Assembly (NCBI RefSeq): GCF_014652515.1
Contig: NZ_BMYY01000015.1
Span: 19,315-83,314, forward strand
Direction: 5' to 3'
Length of the DNA stretch: 64,000 nt
DNA from: Bacterioplanes sanyensis
GTDB lineage: Bacteria > Pseudomonadota > Gammaproteobacteria > Pseudomonadales > Oceanobacteraceae
Shown here: positions 47,166 through 57,769 of the stretch, in pieces
How positions within the stretch are numbered: the stretch's first letter is position 1
How the letters are laid out: each line of letters opens with the position of its first letter
Translations under genes and position numbers: made by a program
Notes under the pieces: generated by a model
Database searches by the model: none
What the model saw: the letters and a program-made list of their open reading frames with translations, nothing else
What the model was told of the DNA's origin: nothing

Positions 47166-47570
47166 ATGCGAGCACGAAGTGCAGTCATGCTGGCCGCCGC
47201 GGCCGGATTCAGTGGTGTGGCTTTGGGTGCCTTTGGTGCCCACGGCTTGAAACAAGTATTAGAGCCCAAGTGGCTGGCGATTTATCAGACCGGCGTGCAG
47301 TACCATTTGGTGCATGCCGTGGTGCTATTGGCGGTGGGCTTGGTGATGACTCAGCCGCTGCCGCAAATTTGCCGTTTATGGCTGGTGCGTGCCGCCTGGG
47401 CTTTGCTGGTGGGCTTGCTGTTGTTTAGCGGTAGCCTCTATGTATTGGCCGTCAGTGGCGTCAGTGCCATTGGTAGCATCACTCCAATCGGCGGCATCAG
47501 TTGGCTAGTGGCGTGGTGGTCGATTGGTATGGCAGGGCTAAGGTTCTCGCCAGGCGTAATTAACAGATAA
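47166..47570 (+). CDS. DUF423-family membrane protein
   Basis: A 134-residue protein with four hydrophobic segments ([20 protein letters not shown] with the family's [45 protein letters not shown] and [20 protein letters not shown]). The function is unknown. The start ATG 47166 follows GGAAG; a longer open frame from 46857 overlaps ubiD antisense and is rejected. trmB begins 11 bases after it. Confidence 0.9.
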   Translation: MRARSAVMLAAAAGFSGVALGAFGAHGLKQVLEPKWLAIYQTGVQYHLVHAVVLLAVGLVMTQPLPQICRLWLVRAAWALLVGLLLFSGSLYVLAVSGVSAIGSITPIGGISWLVAWWSIGMAGLRFSPGVINR

Positions 47571-47581
47571 AGGTTTGTGGT

Positions 47582-48316
47582 TTGACTGACGAAAAGCATT
47601 CAGAAACGCAGGACAGCACGCAAGGGCAAACGGACAAGCCTGAGTATCGACGTGGCATCAAGAGCTTTGTGATTCGTGCCGGCCGTTTGACCAAGGGTCA
47701 GCAGGGTGCGCTGGAGCGCCAGTGGCCAGTGATGGGGCTGGAACTCAGCGATGGTCCGATCGACCCTAAGCAGGTGTTTGGCCGTGACGGCCACGTGGTA
47801 TTTGAAATTGGCTATGGCATGGGACAGTCGTTGGCGGCCATGGCGGCGGCGGCACCCGAAAAAGACTTTATTGGCGTCGAAGTGCACTTGCCCGGCGTCG
47901 GTTCGCTGCTGCACCTGGCCGAAGAAGCCGGGGTGAGCAACTTGCGCACCTACAAAGATGACGCCATCGAGGTACTCAAGCTGCTGCCAGACAACAGCAT
48001 CGATACGGTGCAGCTGTTTTTCCCCGACCCTTGGCATAAGAAAAAACACCATAAGCGCCGCATTGTGCAGCCGGAGTTTGCGCAAACCCTGCGCCGTATT
48101 CTCAAGCCGGGTGGTATTTTCCATATGGCCACCGACTGGGAGCCTTATATGGAGCACATGCTCGAGGTGATGGATGTGGCCGAAGGCTATGAAAACATCG
48201 CCGGCCGTGGTCAGTGTGTGCCGCGGCCAGAACACCGCCCGCTCACTAAGTTTGAAAAGCGCGGTGAGAGCAAAGGTCATGGCGTGTGGGACTTGATGTA
48301 CAAAAAAGTGGACTGA
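47582..48316 (+). CDS. trmB: tRNA (guanine46-N7)-methyltransferase
   Basis: A 244-residue SAM-dependent enzyme. The SAM loop [20 protein letters not shown], the [13 protein letters not shown] segment and [19 protein letters not shown] (with the catalytic Asp/Pro and basic residues) are all present. It methylates G46 in tRNA variable loops. It begins with TTG 47582, with AAAGG eight bases upstream, and no in-frame ATG precedes the SAM loop's region; non-ATG initiation therefore seems real. It overlaps a 301-codon antisense frame, which is a shadow. Confidence 0.94.
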   Translation: MTDEKHSETQDSTQGQTDKPEYRRGIKSFVIRAGRLTKGQQGALERQWPVMGLELSDGPIDPKQVFGRDGHVVFEIGYGMGQSLAAMAAAAPEKDFIGVEVHLPGVGSLLHLAEEAGVSNLRTYKDDAIEVLKLLPDNSIDTVQLFFPDPWHKKKHHKRRIVQPEFAQTLRRILKPGGIFHMATDWEPYMEHMLEVMDVAEGYENIAGRGQCVPRPEHRPLTKFEKRGESKGHGVWDLMYKKVD

Positions 48317-48373
48317 CGGACAGTAAAAAATAGACTTGGCTACAGCCAGGCGAGCAAACGCGCGGGAGAAACC

Positions 48374-48667
48374 ATGCAAAAAAAAGACAAAGAAAAAGTA
48401 TTTGGCGGTGACTGGAGCGAGCAGCAGTTGCGCGAATTTATGCAGGTCGACAGCCACGACGGTACCGACCCTGACCACTTGGCATTGATTCGTGCTTATC
48501 GCCATATGGTGCCAGCGACCTTTGCCCAGTTTGTTGCATTATTTGCGGCCGAAGGTCGCAACGTGCAAGCGACGGATTTGCAGGGCCGCAGTGCGATTGA
48601 GGTGATGGCTAGCCATACCCAAGGCGCGGAGTATGCCGCTATTTTAAAGCAGGCTGCTGACGCATAA
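48374..48667 (+). CDS. PA4642-family small protein
   Basis: A 97-residue protein beginning KKDKEKVFGGDWSEQQLREF, the mark of the PA4642 family, followed by a short helical repeat-like part (FAAEGRNVQATDLQGRSAIE) that looks ankyrin-like. The role is unknown. ATG 48374 has GGGAG before it. It lies 57 bases after trmB and 4 bases before a membrane protein gene. Confidence 0.85.
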   Translation: MQKKDKEKVFGGDWSEQQLREFMQVDSHDGTDPDHLALIRAYRHMVPATFAQFVALFAAEGRNVQATDLQGRSAIEVMASHTQGAEYAAILKQAADA

Positions 48668-48671
48668 GTCG

Positions 48672-49235
48672 GTGCTAACCATACTGCTTCGCCAGTTGTT
48701 CGATGTGCTCCGCAGCATTTTACTGGCGGGGTATATCAGTGTTTGGCTGGGCAGTTTGTTGTTACTGCTCTCTTATTATTCAGATAACGCACTTTATCAA
48801 CTGAGCGAGCAATTGATTGCTTGCTGTGGTGAGCTGTTCGAGCCACTGCGCCGAGGCCCTTATTGGGCGCTGGATGCGCAACGCGGCGATGCTGCAGCGC
48901 AACGGTTATTGAGCATTTCAATCGCTACTTTATCGTTGTTATTTTATGGCTTAAGTCTTGGCTGGCAGTGGGGGCGCGCCTATCTACCACGCGCCATAAC
49001 GCGGTGGCGTTTGAAAGCCTTGCCGTGCTTACTGATAGCCGTGCTGATTATGGCGTTGGCAATAACCGTCTCACCTTGGCTTAAGGACGACAGTGGTTTA
49101 GCGCCAGATTATGTCAGCATCGCCCTCTTCGCTGCGGCGCTGAATAGCCTGATGTTATTAATCAGTGGCGCGATGATCTTATTGATCAACAAGGGGTTAG
49201 ACCATGTTAAACCCGCAGCCGCTGACCGCCAGTAA
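48672..49235 (+). CDS. Membrane protein of unknown function
   Basis: A 187-residue protein that begins with GTG 48672. Four hydrophobic segments are seen (ILLAGYISVWLGSLLLLLSY, LLSISIATLSLLFYGLSLGW, PCLLIAVLIMALAITVS and SIALFAAALNSLMLLISGAM). There is no family match I recognise. It follows the PA4642 gene by four bases and is probably co-transcribed with it. Confidence 0.75.
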   Translation: MLTILLRQLFDVLRSILLAGYISVWLGSLLLLLSYYSDNALYQLSEQLIACCGELFEPLRRGPYWALDAQRGDAAAQRLLSISIATLSLLFYGLSLGWQWGRAYLPRAITRWRLKALPCLLIAVLIMALAITVSPWLKDDSGLAPDYVSIALFAAALNSLMLLISGAMILLINKGLDHVKPAAADRQ

Positions 49236-49340
49236 ACCATCCAAGCATTGCTACACACACTTCCCTCCCTGCTCAATTTGCTCTAGCCTGCCGCCATCGC
49301 GCTGCTAAGAGAGCGCCCAATATTTTGGAGAAGAATAGCC

Positions 49341-51038
49341 ATGCTGACTTTTCGTCAAGCCGAGCAAGCCTACCGTGAGCACGTTTTAAGCGACCTAGAT
49401 ACCCGGCTATCGCTGGGTGTATTAGAAGACTCTGATCGCTTGGGCGACCCAAGCCTAGAAGCTGAGCAGCAGCATATGCAAGCGGCAGCAGCGCTGCTGG
49501 AGCAGCTGCAGCAAGTAGAAACCGACGGTTTTGAGCAGCAGCTGGATATTGAGCTGATGCAGCGCTCGCTCAAGCTGGACCTGTTTTTTCATAACCTGCA
49601 GCAGCACGGCGAGCCACAGCGCCGTCGCATGCCAAACGGTGTGGATGGCATCAGCGCCGGTATCTTCCAACTGTTTATTAACGATGAGCGTGAACCCGAG
49701 CCACGTCTGGACGACATCTTGTCACGCCTGCAAATGGCGCCAGCTTACCTGAGCACGGAGCTGCAGGTGATTACCCAGCCCATTACGCGCTGGCGCGCCA
49801 CCGAGTTGGAGCAAGGTGAAGGCATTCCATCGCTGTTCGACACCATTTACGCTTGGGCCGAGCAAATCGGCTATGGCAAGCTGGCCGAGCTGAAAGCGGC
49901 GATTGAGGCCTGTAATAAGGCTTTGGGTGATTACCTTAATGAGCTAAAAAGTCGCGATACCATTGACGACTTTGCCATTGGTGAAGACAAGGTCAAAGAG
50001 CTGTTAGCGCTGCGCCAAATAGATAAAACCCCTGCGCAACTGGCGGCCATGGCCAGCGAGTTTATGGCTGAAACCCAGCAGCTGCTGGCGGAGCTGACCA
50101 GCAAACTGGTAAAAAAATACGACCTTGACGCCACCACCAGCCAAGCGGATTTGCATGAATTCTTAAATAATCATTACTCCGCTGAAATTAAAGGTGAGCG
50201 TTTGGATTCGGTGTTGGATTATTACCATGAGCACCGCCAGAAAATTGAAGATTTTATTCAAAAAAATGCTCTGTTCCCGCTGCCCGAGCAGCAAAGCATG
50301 CGTATTTTGCAAACGCCCGATTTTCTCGAGCCGGTAATTCCCGCTGGCGCTATGTGGCCACCGCTGGCGCTGCGTGAAGGCGAAAAAACCAGCATGGTGT
50401 ATTTAACATTAAAAGAAGATCAACTGGCAGAGCACAATCAGCTTGGCATCCCAATGATGATGGTGCACGAAGGTATACCAGGCCATCATTTGCAGTTTGC
50501 CTCGGCGGCGTTGCACGAGTCCTTTATTCGTCGCATCTACTCTGCCAATGAGCATGCCGAAGGCTGGACCACCATGCTGGAAGATTACATGCTCGATATT
50601 GGCTACGTCAGTGACGATATCGTGGATGAAGTGCGCTTTGTCACCAAGCGTGAGATTTTGCGTCTGGTCGCGCGGGTCGGTATCGACTTGTACTTTATGA
50701 CCGGTAATAAAGACTATTTGCAGGTCGGCCTGGATCTGGATTTCAGCAGTGACGATCCGTTTGAAAATGCGGCCAAATTGCTGAAAACCGCCACTGGCTT
50801 TACCGATGGTCGGGTGCAAGCAGAGCTGAACTGGTACAGCAGCGAGCAAGGTTATCCGCTCAGCTATTTAACGGGCAACCGCATGGTGTGGCAGCTAAAG
50901 CAAGACATCATGGATGCCAATAAAAAACAGCTGGACTCCGACGAGCTGGATCGTCAATTCCACAGTGTTTATCTCAAGTCGGGTTGCATGCCAGTGGCCA
51001 GCTTGCGCAAGGTCTTTGAGCACTACGGATACCTGTAA
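49341..51038 (+). CDS. DUF885-family protein, putative metallopeptidase
   Basis: A 565-residue protein of the DUF885 group. The metal motif MVHEGIPGHHLQFA (H-E...GHH) is intact, with an upstream helical domain (EQQHMQAAAALLEQLQQVET) and a C-terminal RMVWQLKQDIM region. The family is predicted to be a soluble zinc peptidase; no signal peptide is seen. ATG 49341 follows GGAGAAG. The LysE exporter starts directly after its stop, so the two may share a transcript. Confidence 0.88.
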   Translation: MLTFRQAEQAYREHVLSDLDTRLSLGVLEDSDRLGDPSLEAEQQHMQAAAALLEQLQQVETDGFEQQLDIELMQRSLKLDLFFHNLQQHGEPQRRRMPNGVDGISAGIFQLFINDEREPEPRLDDILSRLQMAPAYLSTELQVITQPITRWRATELEQGEGIPSLFDTIYAWAEQIGYGKLAELKAAIEACNKALGDYLNELKSRDTIDDFAIGEDKVKELLALRQIDKTPAQLAAMASEFMAETQQLLAELTSKLVKKYDLDATTSQADLHEFLNNHYSAEIKGERLDSVLDYYHEHRQKIEDFIQKNALFPLPEQQSMRILQTPDFLEPVIPAGAMWPPLALREGEKTSMVYLTLKEDQLAEHNQLGIPMMMVHEGIPGHHLQFASAALHESFIRRIYSANEHAEGWTTMLEDYMLDIGYVSDDIVDEVRFVTKREILRLVARVGIDLYFMTGNKDYLQVGLDLDFSSDDPFENAAKLLKTATGFTDGRVQAELNWYSSEQGYPLSYLTGNRMVWQLKQDIMDANKKQLDSDELDRQFHSVYLKSGCMPVASLRKVFEHYGYL

Positions 51039-51629
51039 TTGCTGACGACACTGGCTCCTCTATTGCTGTTTGCCTTTATTACCGCCGTCACGCCGGGGCC
51101 TAACAACATCTTGTTGATGGCCGCCGGTGCTAACTACGGGGTGCGCAACAGCTTGCCGCTATTCGCTGGCATTGTGTTGGGCTTTCCGGCCATGGTGTGG
51201 CTGGTGGCCTTTGGCCTCAGCAGCGGTTTGCAGGGCACAGGCTTGGTCGACTGGGTACAGTGGCTGGGCCTGGCCTATATCGCTTATTTGGCCTGGCTGC
51301 TGGCTACAGCACCGGTGAGCCAGCTGGAGCAAGATAAACCTGCGCCCATTGGTTTTACCAAGGCAGCGCTGCTGCAGTGGATCAACGGTAAATCCTGGAT
51401 GATGGTCACGGGTGCGGTGGCTGTGTATGGCTCGGTCGATGCCGCTCCTTGGCAACAGGCGCTGCTGTTTGCTGGCGTGTTTTTGCTCACCGCCATTCCC
51501 ACCGGCCTGTTGTGGCTGGTGTTTGGTCGGCTATTAAAGCGCTATTTGCAGCCACCTAAACGGCAAAAAGCCTTCAACCTCAGCATGGCTATGTTGCTGC
51601 TGCTCTCCATTATGCCGGCAGTGCTGTAA
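51039..51629 (+). CDS. LysE/RhtB-family amino-acid exporter
   Basis: A 196-residue membrane protein with about six segments. The opening FITAVTPGPNNILLMAAGAN, with GVRNSLPLFAGIVLGFP, is the LysE signature. It exports amino acids or related compounds; substrate unknown. It starts with TTG directly after the DUF885 stop (TAATTG), so coupling to the upstream peptidase is likely. Confidence 0.9.
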   Translation: MLTTLAPLLLFAFITAVTPGPNNILLMAAGANYGVRNSLPLFAGIVLGFPAMVWLVAFGLSSGLQGTGLVDWVQWLGLAYIAYLAWLLATAPVSQLEQDKPAPIGFTKAALLQWINGKSWMMVTGAVAVYGSVDAAPWQQALLFAGVFLLTAIPTGLLWLVFGRLLKRYLQPPKRQKAFNLSMAMLLLLSIMPAVL

Positions 51630-51749
51630 CCAGCGTCTCTCCGGTCAAGCACTGCACTTCATTTCTTTCAATAGCGCTAACGGCGCCTGTTTGCGCGCTT
51701 AATCACCCATAGGGCTATTCGAGCCAGCACCATTGTCGCCGCTTTTTGG

Positions 51750-51765
51750 TTTACGTTAACGTAAA
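51750..51765. promoter_or_regulatory. LiuR-type operator
   Basis: TTTACGTTAACGTAAA is a perfect 16-base palindrome, 26 bases before the liuR start. Known LiuR sites in Gammaproteobacteria have this TTTACG-N-CGTAAA form. The same palindrome probably covers the operon promoter. Confidence 0.75.
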
Positions 51766-51790
51766 CGTAATTGCAAATAGAAGGCTGCCT

Positions 51791-52168
51791 ATGAGCGTTA
51801 AAGAGCGCACCTACAGCATTCGCGACCTAGCGGATGAGTTTGATATCACCACCCGCACCATTCGCTTTTACGAAGCAGAAGGGCTGCTGAGCCCCAAACG
51901 TGAAGGGCAAACGCGCATTTACTCAGCCCAAGACAGGGTACGGTTAAAGCTAATTTTGCGCGGCAAGCGCTTGGGTCTGTCGCTGGCAGAAAGCCGTGAG
52001 CTGATTGATATGTACGACCCCTCGGCCAATCGGCCGCAGCTGGAGTCATTGTTGTCGGCCATTGATCGCCGCCGCCAGCAATTGCAGCAACAGCTGCACG
52101 ATATTCAACGCATGATGGAAGAGCTTGACGATGCCGAGTTAAAGGCCCGTCAGGCGCTAGAGCACTGA
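51791..52168 (+). CDS. liuR: MerR-family regulator of leucine/isovalerate breakdown
   Basis: A 125-residue MerR-type protein: HTH at the N-terminus (YSIRDLADEFDITTRTIRFY), the second arm RIYSAQDRVRLKLILRGKRL and a C-terminal coiled coil with a RQQLQQQL run. It lacks Cys pairs for metals, as in LiuR, which responds to branched-chain CoA intermediates. It is the first gene of the liu operon and has a perfect palindrome in its upstream region. I start at ATG 51791 by family alignment. Confidence 0.9.
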   Translation: MSVKERTYSIRDLADEFDITTRTIRFYEAEGLLSPKREGQTRIYSAQDRVRLKLILRGKRLGLSLAESRELIDMYDPSANRPQLESLLSAIDRRRQQLQQQLHDIQRMMEELDDAELKARQALEH

Positions 52169-52201
52169 AAAATAACAATACATTTCATTAGGAGGTTGGC
52201 C

Positions 52202-53359
52202 ATGAAAGATTTTAACTTTGGCCTAGGCGAAACCCTAGACATGCTGCGTGAACAGGTCCATGGCTTTGCGCAAAAGGAATTGGCTCCGATAGCGGCGGAG
52301 GTCGACAAACATAACGAATTCCCAATGCCGATGTGGCGCCGCTTTGGCGAGCAGGGGTTGCTGGGCATTACCGTCGGCGAGCAGTACGGTGGTGCCGATA
52401 TGGGCTATCTGGCCCACGTCGTCGCCATGGAAGAAATCAGCCGTGCATCGGCCTCGGTGGGCTTGTCGTACGGTGCGCACTCGAATCTGTGTGTGAACCA
52501 GATTCACCGCAATGGCACTGAGGCGCAAAAAGAAAAGTATTTACCCAGGCTGGTGAGCGGCGAGCACATTGGTGCGCTGGCCATGAGTGAGCCCAATGCT
52601 GGCTCGGACGTAGTATCCATGACACTGCGGGCTGACTTAAAAGGCGATCACTATGTGCTCAATGGCAGCAAAATGTGGATCACCAATGGCCCAGATGCCC
52701 ATGTCTACGTGATTTACGCCAAAACCGATTTTGATAAAGGTCCACACGGCATTACCGCCTTTATTGTTGAGCGTGACTGGGCCGGTTTTTCGCGCAGTCC
52801 TAAGCTCGACAAACTGGGCATGCGCGGCTCTAACACCTGTGAATTGGTATTCGATAACGTTGAAGTACCGGTAGAAAATATTCTCGGCAAACTCAACGAG
52901 GGCGTGAAGGTGTTAATGAGCGGCCTCGATTACGAGCGCGTGGTGCTGTCGGGTGGTCCGACCGGCATCATGCAAGCCTGCATGGATATCGTTAAGCCCT
53001 ATGTCGCCGAGCGCACTCAGTTTGGCAAGCCAATTGGCAGCTTCCAGTTGGTGCAGGGCAAGCTGGCCGATATGTACACCAGCATGAACGCCAGTCGCGC
53101 CTATTTATACGCCGTTGCCGCATCCTGTGATCGCGGTGAAACCACCCGTAAAGATGCCGCCGGTGTGATTCTGTATTGCGCCGAAAAAGCCACGCAAATG
53201 GCGCTGGATGCCATCCAGCTATTGGGCGGCAATGGCTACATCAATGAGTACGATACCGGCCGCTTGCTGCGTGATGCCAAGTTGTACGAAATCGGTGCTG
53301 GCACCTCAGAAGTGCGACGCATGCTGATCGGTCGTGAGATGCTGCAGGAGAATCTGTAA
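52202..53359 (+). CDS. liuA: Isovaleryl-CoA dehydrogenase
   Basis: A 385-residue acyl-CoA dehydrogenase that oxidises isovaleryl-CoA to 3-methylcrotonyl-CoA with FAD. Glu in [11 protein letters not shown] corresponds to the catalytic Glu of isovaleryl-CoA dehydrogenases (in helix G), a mark of this subgroup; the C-terminal [19 protein letters not shown] is typical. The start ATG 52202 has AGGAGG six bases upstream. It shares one base with the liuB start. Confidence 0.96.
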   Translation: MKDFNFGLGETLDMLREQVHGFAQKELAPIAAEVDKHNEFPMPMWRRFGEQGLLGITVGEQYGGADMGYLAHVVAMEEISRASASVGLSYGAHSNLCVNQIHRNGTEAQKEKYLPRLVSGEHIGALAMSEPNAGSDVVSMTLRADLKGDHYVLNGSKMWITNGPDAHVYVIYAKTDFDKGPHGITAFIVERDWAGFSRSPKLDKLGMRGSNTCELVFDNVEVPVENILGKLNEGVKVLMSGLDYERVVLSGGPTGIMQACMDIVKPYVAERTQFGKPIGSFQLVQGKLADMYTSMNASRAYLYAVAASCDRGETTRKDAAGVILYCAEKATQMALDAIQLLGGNGYINEYDTGRLLRDAKLYEIGAGTSEVRRMLIGREMLQENL

Positions 53360-54966
53360 TGCCGGTGCTCAACAGCCGAGTCGAGCTGAAAAGCGAGACC
53401 TTTGCGCAAAACCAAGCGCATATGCAAACCCTAGTCGCTGACTTGCGCCAGCAGGCCGAGAAAATTGCGCGTGGCGGTGGCGAAGCCGCCATGCAGCGCC
53501 ATATCGAGCGTGGCAAATTACCGCCGCGCCAGCGCGTTGCCCAACTGCTGGATGCCGGCAGCCCATTTTTAGAAATTGGCCAACTGGCGGCCCATGAGGT
53601 TTACCCCGGCGAAGACGTTCCCGCCGCCGGTGTGGTCGCAGGCATTGGTCGCATTCATGGCGTTGAATGCATGGTGGTCGCCAACGACGCCACGGTCAAA
53701 GGCGGCAGCTATTACCCCATCACGGTGAAAAAGCATTTGCGCGCTCAGGAAATCGCCCGCCAAAACCGTTTGCCCTGTATTTATTTGGTGGATTCTGGCG
53801 GTGCCAACCTGCCACGCCAAGATGAAGTCTTTCCCGATCGCGATCACTTTGGTCGCATCTTTTACAACCAAGCCAACATGAGTGCCGCTGGCATTCCGCA
53901 AATTGCCGTGGTTATGGGCTCTTGCACCGCAGGCGGTGCTTATGTGCCGGCCATGGCCGATGAATCCATTATTGTGCGCAACCAAGGCACGATTTTCTTG
54001 GCTGGCCCGCCACTGGTGAAAATGGCCACCGGCGAAGAGGTTAGCGCCGAAGAGCTGGGCGGCGGTGAGCTGCACTGCCAGCAATCTGGCGTGGCGGATC
54101 ATCTGGCCGAGAACGATGCCCATGCGCTGCAGCTGGCGCGCCAAGCCGTTGCCCGCCTGAACTGGCCAGCCAGCCCAGAACCGAGCCAGCCGATTACGCC
54201 GCCACGCTATGGCGCCGATGAGCTGTACGGCATTATTCCCAGCGATACCCGCCAGCCCTTTGATGTGCGGGAAGTGATTGCGCGGCTGGTCGATGGCTCT
54301 GAGTTTGATGAATTTAAGGCCCGCTTTGGCACCAGCTTGGTATGTGGTTTTGCCAGCCTTTATGGCATGCCCATCGGCATCGTAGCGAACAACGGCATTC
54401 TGTTTTCTGAGTCGGCGCAAAAAGGCGCGCACTTTATTCAGCTGTGCGCGCAGCGCGGTATCGCCTTACTGTTTTTGCAAAACATCACCGGCTTTATGGT
54501 CGGCCCTAAATACGAAGCCGAAGGCATTGCCCGTCATGGCGCCAAAATGGTGACCGCCGTGGCCTGTGCCAATGTGCCCAAGCTGACCTTAGTGATTGGC
54601 GGCAGCTTTGGTGCCGGTAACTACGGCATGTGCGGCCGCGCTTACGACCCCAACTTTATGTTTATGTGGCCCAACGCTCGTATTTCGGTGATGGGCGGTG
54701 AGCAGGCCGCTGGTGTATTAGCACAGGTGAAAGAGCAAGCGGCACTGAAAAAAGGCCAAAGCTGGAGTGATGAGCAGTCAGAGGCCATTAAGCAGCCGGT
54801 GCGCGAGCAATACGAGCGCCAAGGCCACCCTTATTACAGCTCGGCCCGCCTGTGGGATGACGGTGTGATCGACCCGGCCGACAGCCGTCGGGTATTGGGG
54901 CTGGCATTGTCTAGCTGTTATCAAGCCGAAGCCTGCTCCAGCCGCTTCGGCGTATTCCGCATGTAG
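53359..54966 (+). CDS. liuB: Methylcrotonyl-CoA carboxylase, carboxyltransferase subunit
   Basis: A 535-residue beta subunit that moves carboxyl from biotin to 3-methylcrotonyl-CoA. The domain starts [20 protein letters not shown] and includes [31 protein letters not shown] and a C-terminal [20 protein letters not shown] region with the family's [17 protein letters not shown] sequence. It overlaps liuA's stop by one base. It works with LiuD. Confidence 0.96.
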   Translation: MPVLNSRVELKSETFAQNQAHMQTLVADLRQQAEKIARGGGEAAMQRHIERGKLPPRQRVAQLLDAGSPFLEIGQLAAHEVYPGEDVPAAGVVAGIGRIHGVECMVVANDATVKGGSYYPITVKKHLRAQEIARQNRLPCIYLVDSGGANLPRQDEVFPDRDHFGRIFYNQANMSAAGIPQIAVVMGSCTAGGAYVPAMADESIIVRNQGTIFLAGPPLVKMATGEEVSAEELGGGELHCQQSGVADHLAENDAHALQLARQAVARLNWPASPEPSQPITPPRYGADELYGIIPSDTRQPFDVREVIARLVDGSEFDEFKARFGTSLVCGFASLYGMPIGIVANNGILFSESAQKGAHFIQLCAQRGIALLFLQNITGFMVGPKYEAEGIARHGAKMVTAVACANVPKLTLVIGGSFGAGNYGMCGRAYDPNFMFMWPNARISVMGGEQAAGVLAQVKEQAALKKGQSWSDEQSEAIKQPVREQYERQGHPYYSSARLWDDGVIDPADSRRVLGLALSSCYQAEACSSRFGVFRM

Positions 54967-54974
54967 GAGGCCTT

Positions 54975-55805
54975 ATGCTCACCGTTGCAATTGAACAGGG
55001 CATAGCCCGCCTAACACTCAACCGGCCGCAAGTTGGCAACGCCTTTAATGCCGAGCTAATCGCTGAGCTGCAACAGCAGTTTGAACGCCTGGCAGACGAC
55101 GACACCGTGCGTGCATTGGTGCTGGCCGGCGAGGGCAAGCACTTTTGCGCTGGCGCCGATTTAAACTGGATGAAGCAGCAAAAAGACGGCAGCCAGCAAG
55201 ACAACCAAGCCGATGCTTTAGCGTTGGCGCAAATGCTAAAAACCCTGAACGACTTTCCCAAACCCACCATTGCCATGGTGCAGGGCGCTGCGTTTGGCGG
55301 TGCCTTGGGGCTGATTTGTGCCTGCGATATGGCAGTGGCCGCGGACAACGCCCGCTTTTGCTTAAGCGAAGTCAAACTCGGTTTAAGCCCAGCCACCATC
55401 AGCCCTTATGTGTTAGCGGCCATGGGGCCGCGGCAGGCGCGACGCTATTGGCTAACGGCTGAGCTGATTGATGCGCCCACAGCCCAGCAACTGCAGCTAG
55501 TGCATCGGGTGGTGGCGGCCGAAGACCTGCTCGATCAAGTACAGCACTGGTGCCAAGCCGTGGTGGCCAATGGGCCGCGTGCCTTGGCTGCCACCAAGCA
55601 GTTAATCCAGCAGCAGAGCACTGAGTTAAACGATGCCTTGCTGTATTCCACCAGTGATTTGATTGCACGTTTGCGCGTCAGTGATGAAGGCCAAGAGGGG
55701 CTGACCGCCTTTTTAGAAAAACGCTCGCCTGCTTGGCAAATAACCCCGGACAAGGAGCCTGCTCCAGCCGAGCAGCCAACGCCTGTCGAGGAGCACAAGG
55801 TATGA
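54975..55805 (+). CDS. liuC: 3-methylglutaconyl-CoA hydratase
   Basis: A 276-residue crotonase-fold enzyme that hydrates 3-methylglutaconyl-CoA to HMG-CoA. The oxyanion hole region GKHFCAGADLNWM and SEVKLGLSPATISPYVLAAM (characteristic of the AUH/LiuC group) are visible, followed by GPRQARRYWLT. The last about 20 residues are an acidic Pro-rich tail. The stop overlaps liuD's first ATG (ATGA). Confidence 0.94.
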   Translation: MLTVAIEQGIARLTLNRPQVGNAFNAELIAELQQQFERLADDDTVRALVLAGEGKHFCAGADLNWMKQQKDGSQQDNQADALALAQMLKTLNDFPKPTIAMVQGAAFGGALGLICACDMAVAADNARFCLSEVKLGLSPATISPYVLAAMGPRQARRYWLTAELIDAPTAQQLQLVHRVVAAEDLLDQVQHWCQAVVANGPRALAATKQLIQQQSTELNDALLYSTSDLIARLRVSDEGQEGLTAFLEKRSPAWQITPDKEPAPAEQPTPVEEHKV

Positions 55806-57769
55806 TGCAAAAAGTTTTAATCGCCAACCGTGGTGAAATCGCGGTGCGCATTATGCGCACCTTAAAAGACCTCGGCATTGCCAGTGTGGCGGTCTACTCC
55901 GATGCCGATCGCCAAGCCCAGCACGTCAGCATGGCGGATGAGGCCGTGCACATCGGCGCCAGTGAAGCCAGCGACAGCTATTTGCGCAGCGATAAAATTC
56001 TTGCTGCCGCTAAGGCGGTCGGCGCTGATGCCATTCACCCAGGCTATGGCTTTTTAAGTGAAAATGCCGGCTTTGCCCGCGACGTGGCCGAGGCGGGTTT
56101 GACCTTTATTGGCCCGCCCGCCGATGCCATCGATGCCATGGGCGATAAAGCCAGCGCTAAAGCGCTGTTAAGCGGCCGTGATGTGCCCTTAGTGCCGGGC
56201 TACCACGGCGACGATCAAACTGACGAACGCCTGCTAGATGAAGCTTTGCGCTGTGGTTTCCCACTGCTGCTCAAAGCCAGTGCTGGCGGTGGCGGTAAAG
56301 GCATGCGCATCGTCGAGCAAGAAAGCGATCTGGGCGCTGAAATCGCCGCTGCCCGGCGTGAGGCTGCCAGTGCCTTTGGTGATGATCGCTTGTTGATTGA
56401 GCGTTTTTTGCGTAAGCCACGCCATGTTGAAGTGCAGGTGTTCTGTGATCAGCAAGGCAATGGCGTGTACCTGTTTGAGCGAGACTGCTCGGTGCAGCGG
56501 CGCCATCAAAAAGTCATTGAAGAAGCGCCGGCTCCAGGCATGACCTCGGAATTGCGCCAGCGCATGGGCGAAGCCGCCTTGGCTGCTGCCCACGCCATTG
56601 GCTACGTCGGCGCCGGCACGGTGGAGTTTTTGCTCGATACCGACGGCTCGTTTTATTTCATGGAAATGAACACCCGTTTACAGGTGGAGCATCCAGTAAC
56701 GGAAATGATCACCGGCCAAGACCTGGTTCACTGGCAGCTGTTGGTCGCCAGTGGCCATGCCCTGCCGCTGACGCAGGAGCAACTGCGCTGTACTGGCCAC
56801 GCCATTGAAGTGCGCTTGTACGCCGAAGACCCAGACAATGGCTTTTTACCCGCCCTTGGCACCCTTAACCTTTGGCGTGAACCGCGTGCTACCACTCAGG
56901 TGCGTATTGACAGTGGTGTGCGCCAGGGCGATATGGTCAGTCCCTATTACGACCCCATGTTGGCCAAACTGATCGTGCATGGCGACACCCGTGAGCAAGC
57001 GTTGCGTTTAATGCGCCAGGCCTTAGCCGACTTGCTGATCGACGGGGTCAAAACCAACCGCGATTTTCTGTTGCGCTTGCTCAGCTGCCCGGCCTTTGTC
57101 GATGCCGACCTCAGTACCGATTTAATCGACCGCAGTGATTGGCAAGCCAGCCCAACGCCGGCTTGGCACAGTGCCGCTCTGGTGGAGCTGTTGCTACCAA
57201 CGCTGGCAACACAGCCGCATAGCCCGTGGCATGCTGACGGTTTTCAGCCCAACCTAGCAGCCACACGTCAGCTGACCTTGATGCTGGCCGATGGCCGTGA
57301 AACCCAGCTACAGGCGCGCCATGAGCAGGGCTTATGGCACCTAGGTGAGCACAGTTACGCCAGCCAACTGCAGCCCCATGGCGGCGGCCTCTATCAGCTG
57401 TTACCGCAACAGCAGTGGGTGCTGGTAAAAGACGACGATATGGTGCTGTTTGATCAGCACGGCAGTCAGCGCTTTGTGCGTCAGCGTTGGTTGGGTGAAC
57501 AGCAAGAGGACGATCACGGCGGCTTGCATGCGCCTATGTCGGGCCATGTCTTAGCGGTAAATGTGGCGGTGGGTGATCAGGTCAAAGCCGGTGACGTGCT
57601 GATGATTATGGAAGCGATGAAAATGGAGCACAGCATTCGCGCCGGTCACGATGCCGTGGTTGAACAGCTGTTATGTGAAGCCGGTGACAGCGTGCGCGAG
57701 GGCGATGAGCTGGTGGTGCTGAGCGATGCTGTGCAGACTGATGCTTTGCAGACTGGGGAGTCGGCCTAA
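55802..57769 (+). CDS. liuD: Methylcrotonyl-CoA carboxylase, biotin carboxylase/BCCP subunit
   Basis: A 655-residue alpha subunit. Residues 1-450: biotin carboxylase (KVLIANRGEIAVRIMRTLKD, HPGYGFLSENAGFARD, SAGGGGKGMRIV, EMNTRLQVEHPVTEMITGQD). C-terminal: biotinyl domain with the lysine in MIMEAMKMEHSIRAG. It carboxylates its own biotin with bicarbonate and ATP. The ATG 55802 overlaps the liuC stop; a second ATG follows directly. It ends one base into the liuE start. Confidence 0.96.
   Translation: MMQKVLIANRGEIAVRIMRTLKDLGIASVAVYSDADRQAQHVSMADEAVHIGASEASDSYLRSDKILAAAKAVGADAIHPGYGFLSENAGFARDVAEAGLTFIGPPADAIDAMGDKASAKALLSGRDVPLVPGYHGDDQTDERLLDEALRCGFPLLLKASAGGGGKGMRIVEQESDLGAEIAAARREAASAFGDDRLLIERFLRKPRHVEVQVFCDQQGNGVYLFERDCSVQRRHQKVIEEAPAPGMTSELRQRMGEAALAAAHAIGYVGAGTVEFLLDTDGSFYFMEMNTRLQVEHPVTEMITGQDLVHWQLLVASGHALPLTQEQLRCTGHAIEVRLYAEDPDNGFLPALGTLNLWREPRATTQVRIDSGVRQGDMVSPYYDPMLAKLIVHGDTREQALRLMRQALADLLIDGVKTNRDFLLRLLSCPAFVDADLSTDLIDRSDWQASPTPAWHSAALVELLLPTLATQPHSPWHADGFQPNLAATRQLTLMLADGRETQLQARHEQGLWHLGEHSYASQLQPHGGGLYQLLPQQQWVLVKDDDMVLFDQHGSQRFVRQRWLGEQQEDDHGGLHAPMSGHVLAVNVAVGDQVKAGDVLMIMEAMKMEHSIRAGHDAVVEQLLCEAGDSVREGDELVVLSDAVQTDALQTGESA

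Noticed and set aside
47600..48505. Antisense frame of 301 codons over trmB
   Set aside because: It overlaps a clear TrmB with all motifs; composition is a shadow of the coding strand and no ribosome site or family is seen.
53569..54432. Antisense frame of 287 codons over liuB
   Set aside because: Opposite-strand shadow of the carboxyltransferase gene.
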